Part shown: piece by piece, positions 6,883-9,515 of the stretch
Numbering within the stretch: the stretch's first letter is position 1
How the letters are laid out: every line of letters starts with the position of its first letter
Assembly: GCA_017532485.1 (NCBI GenBank)
Contig: JAFXJE010000062.1
Coordinates: forward strand, 1-9,515
DNA: 9,515 bases
Source of the DNA: Peptococcaceae bacterium
GTDB lineage: Bacteria > Bacillota > Peptococcia > Peptococcales > Peptococcaceae
Direction: 5' to 3'
Made by a program: the position numbers and the translations under genes
The notes under the pieces: generated by a model
Seen by the model: only the letters and a program-made list of their open reading frames with translations
The model's database searches: none
Told to the model about the DNA's origin: nothing

Positions 6883-6901
6883 TTCCTTTATGCCTAAGGA
6901 A
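6883..6901. repeat. Short inverted repeat between the divergent promoters
   Basis: TTCCTT (6883-6888) and AAGGAA (6896-6901) are separated by 7 nt. They lie between the two -35 boxes of the divergent promoters. It could be an operator for a dimeric regulator, but a 6-bp repeat in AT-rich DNA can occur by chance. Confidence 0.35.
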
Positions 6902-6913
6902 AATTTTAATAAT

Positions 6914-6942
6914 TTGACGATATGGCTAATTTAGCTTATTAT
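6914..6942 (+). promoter_or_regulatory. Sigma-A-type promoter of the AGCS symporter
   Basis: TTGACG (6914-6919) and TATTAT (6937-6942) are separated by 17 nt. Transcription would start near 6949, about 26 nt before ATG 6975. The -10 lies inside a perfect palindrome (6935-6952). Confidence 0.75.
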
Positions 6943-6952
6943 TGATAATAAG
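6935..6952. promoter_or_regulatory. Perfect 18-bp palindrome over the -10 box; candidate operator of the symporter
   Basis: CTTATTAT (6935-6942), a TG centre and ATAATAAG (6945-6952) form a perfect 8+2+8 inverted repeat. It covers the -10 hexamer and the expected transcription start, the position expected for a repressor site. The regulator is not in the window. AT richness raises the chance probability somewhat. Confidence 0.55.
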
Positions 6953-6974
6953 TATTTTTTGAAAGGAGAATTTT

Positions 6975-8393
6975 ATGGATTTTTTTGCTTCGATTGTTAG
7001 TACAATCAGTGGTTGGCTCTACAGTTACATCCTTATCGCCCTTTTAATTGGTGCAGGTCTTTACTTTACTGTGCGGACAGGCTTTGTGCAATTTAGTTTT
7101 TTGGGTGAATCTATTCGTGTAATTAAAGAACCACGCAAAGACCAACAAGCAGTATCTTCCTTCCAAGCTTTGATGGTTTCTACTGCTTCTCGTGTAGGTA
7201 CTGGTAATATTATTGGTGTTACCGGTGCTATTATCGCCGGTGGCCCTGGTGCTGTCTTTTGGATGTGGATTATCGCTATTGTTGGTGGTGCTTCTGCCTT
7301 TGTAGAATCTACCCTAGCTCAAATTTACAAAAAGAAAGGTGCCACTGGTTCTTACGGTGGTCCTGCTTATTACATCAAGCAAGGCTTAAAATCCCCTGCT
7401 TTGGGTGGTGTCTTTGCTGTCGCCTTAATCTTGACCTACATGGGTGGTTTTAATGCTTTAGCATCTTTCAACATGACCGACTTTTTAAAAGTATATTTCC
7501 CAGGTGATAATACTTCTTTAATCATCGGTGCTGTAATTGCCGTATTAGCAGGTATTGTTATCTTAGGTGGCGGCAAACGCATCACTCAAGTTACCCAAGT
7601 TTTAGTACCTGTTATGGCGTTGCTTTATTTAGCTGTTGCGTTAATCGTTATTATTTTAAATATTGAAAATCTACCTATGGTTTTCAGCACTATTTTTAGT
7701 GAAGCGTTCTCTACTCAATCGGCTTTCGGTGGTCTTTTAGGGGCTGCCATGATGAACGGTATTAAGCGTGGTTTATACTCCAATGAAGCGGGTATCGGTT
7801 CTGCACCAAATGCTGCGGCTTCTGCTGATGTATCCCACCCTGTTAAACAAGGTTTAGTCCAAATGCTTTCCGTATTTATTGACACCTTATTAATTTGTAC
7901 TGCCACAGCTTTCATGATTTTAACTACCAATTTAGACCCAGCAGCTTATATCGACGCTGCCGGCAATTCCATGAATGCTGCTTACATTCAAGACTCTTTA
8001 ATTGCCAACTTTGGTGCTTTCGGCAGCTTCTTTGTCACAGCAGCTTTAGCCTTGTTTGCTTATACAACCTTAGTTGGTAACTACTATTACGCTGAAATGA
8101 ATATCAGTTATATTTATTGTGATGCACAAAACAACAAAGCTTTCATGCTTTGCTATCGCCTTTTGGCAGTTTTCATCATCTTCATCGGTGCCCAATTCAG
8201 CGCCGGCTTAGCATGGGACTTAGCCGATGTTTTAATGGGCTTAATGGCATTAATTAACGTTCCTGTCTGCGTTCTTTTAGGTGGCACTGCTTTCAAAGCC
8301 TTGGCTGACTACAGAAAACAACGCCAAGCAGGCAAAGACCCTGTTTTTCGTGCAGCAGATATTGGCTTGCACGATACAGAGTATTGGAAATAA
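6975..8393 (+). CDS. Sodium:alanine/glycine symporter, AGCS family
   Basis: This 472-residue polytopic membrane protein should import alanine, glycine or similar small amino acids using the sodium gradient. The family signature is clear: S-S-F-Q-A-L-M-V-S-T-A-S-R-V-G-T-G-N-I (61-79) then G-G-P-G-A-V-F-W-M-W (89-98), and S-N-E-A-G-I-G-S-A-P-N-A-A-A (269-282). About ten hydrophobic segments are spread over the full length, and the size is usual for the family (AlsT, DagA, YaaJ). The start is fixed by AAGGAGA ending 6 nt before ATG 6975. A sigma-A-type promoter with a palindrome over its -10 lies just upstream. The divergent amidohydrolase shares the control region. The next gene begins 6 nt after the stop and is probably cotranscribed. 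No truncation or missing motif is seen. Confidence 0.95.
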   Translation: MDFFASIVSTISGWLYSYILIALLIGAGLYFTVRTGFVQFSFLGESIRVIKEPRKDQQAVSSFQALMVSTASRVGTGNIIGVTGAIIAGGPGAVFWMWIIAIVGGASAFVESTLAQIYKKKGATGSYGGPAYYIKQGLKSPALGGVFAVALILTYMGGFNALASFNMTDFLKVYFPGDNTSLIIGAVIAVLAGIVILGGGKRITQVTQVLVPVMALLYLAVALIVIILNIENLPMVFSTIFSEAFSTQSAFGGLLGAAMMNGIKRGLYSNEAGIGSAPNAAASADVSHPVKQGLVQMLSVFIDTLLICTATAFMILTTNLDPAAYIDAAGNSMNAAYIQDSLIANFGAFGSFFVTAALALFAYTTLVGNYYYAEMNISYIYCDAQNNKAFMLCYRLLAVFIIFIGAQFSAGLAWDLADVLMGLMALINVPVCVLLGGTAFKALADYRKQRQAGKDPVFRAADIGLHDTEYWK

Positions 8394-8399
8394 TCTGCC

Positions 8400-9287
8400 A
8401 TGACCAAACCGTTTACTTTATTCTTTACGGTACAGCAGGACGAAGACGGTCTGCTCTTACGAGATTTTTTAAGTAAGCATCAAATTTCTAAAAGAGCCGT
8501 TACGGGTATAAAACACCGTGGCGGCTTTTTCAAAGTTAACGGCAAAGAAGAACGCGTACTTTGCCAGCTGCAGACCAACGATACTGTTGAGGTGCAATAT
8601 CCACTAGAGACAGCCAACGAAAAAATCGTCCCTTACGCTTTTCCGTTAGAAATTATTTATGAAGATGATTATTTATTACTCGTCAATAAGCCCGACGGTA
8701 TGAGTACAATTCCTTCCCATGAACATCCAACACAAACTTTGGCTAATGCTTTAGCCTATCACTATGCCCAGACAAACCACTCAGGTGCCATGCATTTTGT
8801 GACCCGACTGGATTATGACACTTCTGGACTGGTGCTTGTTGCTAAACATAGTCATATTCACCATCTTTTCGACCGCGCACAAGAAAAGAAGGAAATAAAA
8901 AAAGAATATTTAGCTTTATGCACCGGCACTCCCACCCCAGCACAAGGCGAAATTAATTTTCCGATAGCTCGTGTTCCCGGCAGTGTCATTAAACGAGAAG
9001 TCAACCCAGAGGGACAAACAGCTTGCACGCTTTATCGGACAGAACAAACCTATGCTAATTATTCACGCCTGCGTTTACGGCTGCTCACAGGACGCACCCA
9101 TCAAATTCGTGTCCACCTCTCCGCCCTCGGTCATCCTCTCTTGGGCGACAGTTTATATGGTGGTTCTCAAGAACTAATTAAGCGTCAAGCTCTGCATTGT
9201 TATGCCTTGCAATTCCAGCACCCTCTCACAGGCGAACTGCTTCAATTTACCTGCGAGCCACCATTAGATATGAAAAGATTAATATAA
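8400..9287 (+). CDS. RluA-family RNA pseudouridine synthase
   Basis: This 295-residue enzyme isomerises uridine to pseudouridine in rRNA or tRNA. Residues ~10-75 form a small S4-like RNA-binding domain (I-S-K-R-A-V-T-G-I-K, then F-F-K-V-N-G-K). The catalytic domain has the RluA motif V-T-R-L-D-Y-D-T-S-G-L (134-144) with catalytic Asp138, the preceding N-K-P-D-G-M (96-101), and L-T-G-R-T-H-Q-I-R-V-H-L (229-240) followed by L-G-D-S-L-Y-G-G (248-255). The length is normal for the RluD/YlyB/YjbO group, but which uridine is modified cannot be told. The only start candidate is ATG 8400, since an in-frame stop (the symporter TAA at 8391) lies three codons upstream. No good Shine-Dalgarno is visible (only GGAAA at 8386-8390), so translation probably depends on coupling to the symporter. 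No terminator follows; a startless flagellin-like frame begins 7 nt later. Confidence 0.93.
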   Translation: MTKPFTLFFTVQQDEDGLLLRDFLSKHQISKRAVTGIKHRGGFFKVNGKEERVLCQLQTNDTVEVQYPLETANEKIVPYAFPLEIIYEDDYLLLVNKPDGMSTIPSHEHPTQTLANALAYHYAQTNHSGAMHFVTRLDYDTSGLVLVAKHSHIHHLFDRAQEKKEIKKEYLALCTGTPTPAQGEINFPIARVPGSVIKREVNPEGQTACTLYRTEQTYANYSRLRLRLLTGRTHQIRVHLSALGHPLLGDSLYGGSQELIKRQALHCYALQFQHPLTGELLQFTCEPPLDMKRLI

Positions 9288-9293
9288 AATTAG

Positions 9294-9515
9294 GTTGACC
9301 GTATCTCCACAGCTACAACCTTTAACAACATCAAAATTTTAGACGGTTCTCAATCTGCTGAATGTGCAGCTGCAAAAGAAAACGCAGCTCGTCAAGAAGC
9401 AGCTAATGCTGAATTAGCTGAACAAAACGCAGCTATCGCAGCTAACAACCAAGCTAAATTAGACGCAGCTCAAGCTGAATATGATGCTGCTAAAGCTGAA
9501 TATGATGCAAAAACA
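9294..9515 (+). pseudogene. Startless flagellin-like fragment fused to an alanine-rich coiled coil, continues past the window
   Basis: An open frame runs from a TAG at 9291-9293 to the window edge (74 codons) and contains no ATG, nor any plausible GTG/TTG start with a ribosome binding site. Residues 1-19 (V-D-R-I-S-T-A-T-T-F-N-N-I-K-I-L-D-G-S) align without gaps to the conserved D1 segment of flagellins, for example I-D-R-V-S-G-Q-T-Q-F-N-G-V-K-V-L of Salmonella FliC, which normally lies ~110-130 residues from the N-terminus. The next ~55 residues are Ala/Glu/Asn/Gln-rich helix ending in heptads (A-Q-A-E-Y-D-A, A-K-A-E-Y-D-A). That replaces the beta-rich variable domain expected after this point. 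Codons are biased to GCT/GCA, GAA and AAC as in highly expressed genes, unlike rluA next door. It could be a silent recombination cassette, a broken gene, or an assembly junction at a repeated gene. The flagellin call rests on one short motif. Confidence 0.55.
9465..9506 (+). repeat. Tandem 21-bp heptad repeat
   Basis: Units 9465-9485 and 9486-9506 differ at only two bases by eye and encode A-A-Q-A-E-Y-D and A-A-K-A-E-Y-D. The repeat may continue past the window edge. It is the clearest coiled-coil part of the startless fragment. Confidence 0.8.

Noticed and set aside
9295..9342. TTG at 9295 as a start for the flagellin-like segment
   Set aside because: It is in a different frame, hits a stop after 15 codons and has no ribosome binding site.
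1..9515. tRNA, rRNA, CRISPR array, insertion sequence or riboswitch
   Set aside because: Read through on both strands by eye: no cloverleaf, no regularly spaced repeats, no transposase-like frame and no long structured leader were found.

Overview
This window looks like a chromosomal segment of a low-GC Bacillota (Firmicutes). The DNA is AT-rich, ribosome binding sites are strong GGAGG types, promoters are sigma-A-like, leucine is mostly TTA, and the gene families are common in anaerobic gut and rumen Clostridia and Negativicutes. I cannot assign a genus. No RNA gene, CRISPR array, insertion sequence or phage gene was seen.

Left part (1-5576), plus strand. The window opens inside the signal peptide of an exported, probably lipid-anchored beta-helix protein of the DUF4353 / carbohydrate-binding type, with a Pro/Met-rich hexapeptide-repeat tail. 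It is closed by a terminator at about 1425-1466. Next is a three-gene MacAB/YknXYZ-type ABC export operon: a very long coiled-coil adaptor, an FtsX/MacB-fold permease with a Gly/Ser/Met-rich external insert, and an ATPase. The operon is preceded by a perfect 16-bp inverted repeat that contains a TATAAT box and ends exactly at the Shine-Dalgarno sequence. Adaptor and permease overlap, and permease and ATPase are 12 nt apart, so translation is probably coupled. The lipoprotein, adaptor and permease all carry flexible Met/Pro/Gly-rich segments expected outside the membrane, which hints that they work on the same surface or envelope process. The substrate cannot be read from the sequence.

Middle part (5577-6974). 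Two convergent terminators separate the ABC operon from a minus-strand M20-family amidohydrolase. Its promoter faces away from the promoter of a sodium:alanine/glycine symporter (AGCS). The symporter promoter has a perfect 18-bp palindrome over its -10 box. An amidohydrolase that may release amino acids and an amino-acid importer sharing one control region is a plausible nutritional pair (inference).

Right part (6975-9515), plus strand. The symporter is followed after 6 nt by an RluA-family pseudouridine synthase. Seven nucleotides after that stop, an open frame begins with no start codon. Its first ~19 residues read like the conserved N-terminal D1 segment of flagellin (V-D-R-I-S ... T-F-N ... 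K-I-L-D-G-S) and then turn into an alanine-rich heptad coiled coil that runs off the window. This startless flagellin-like piece is the most unusual item here. It could be a silent cassette, a broken gene or an assembly junction.
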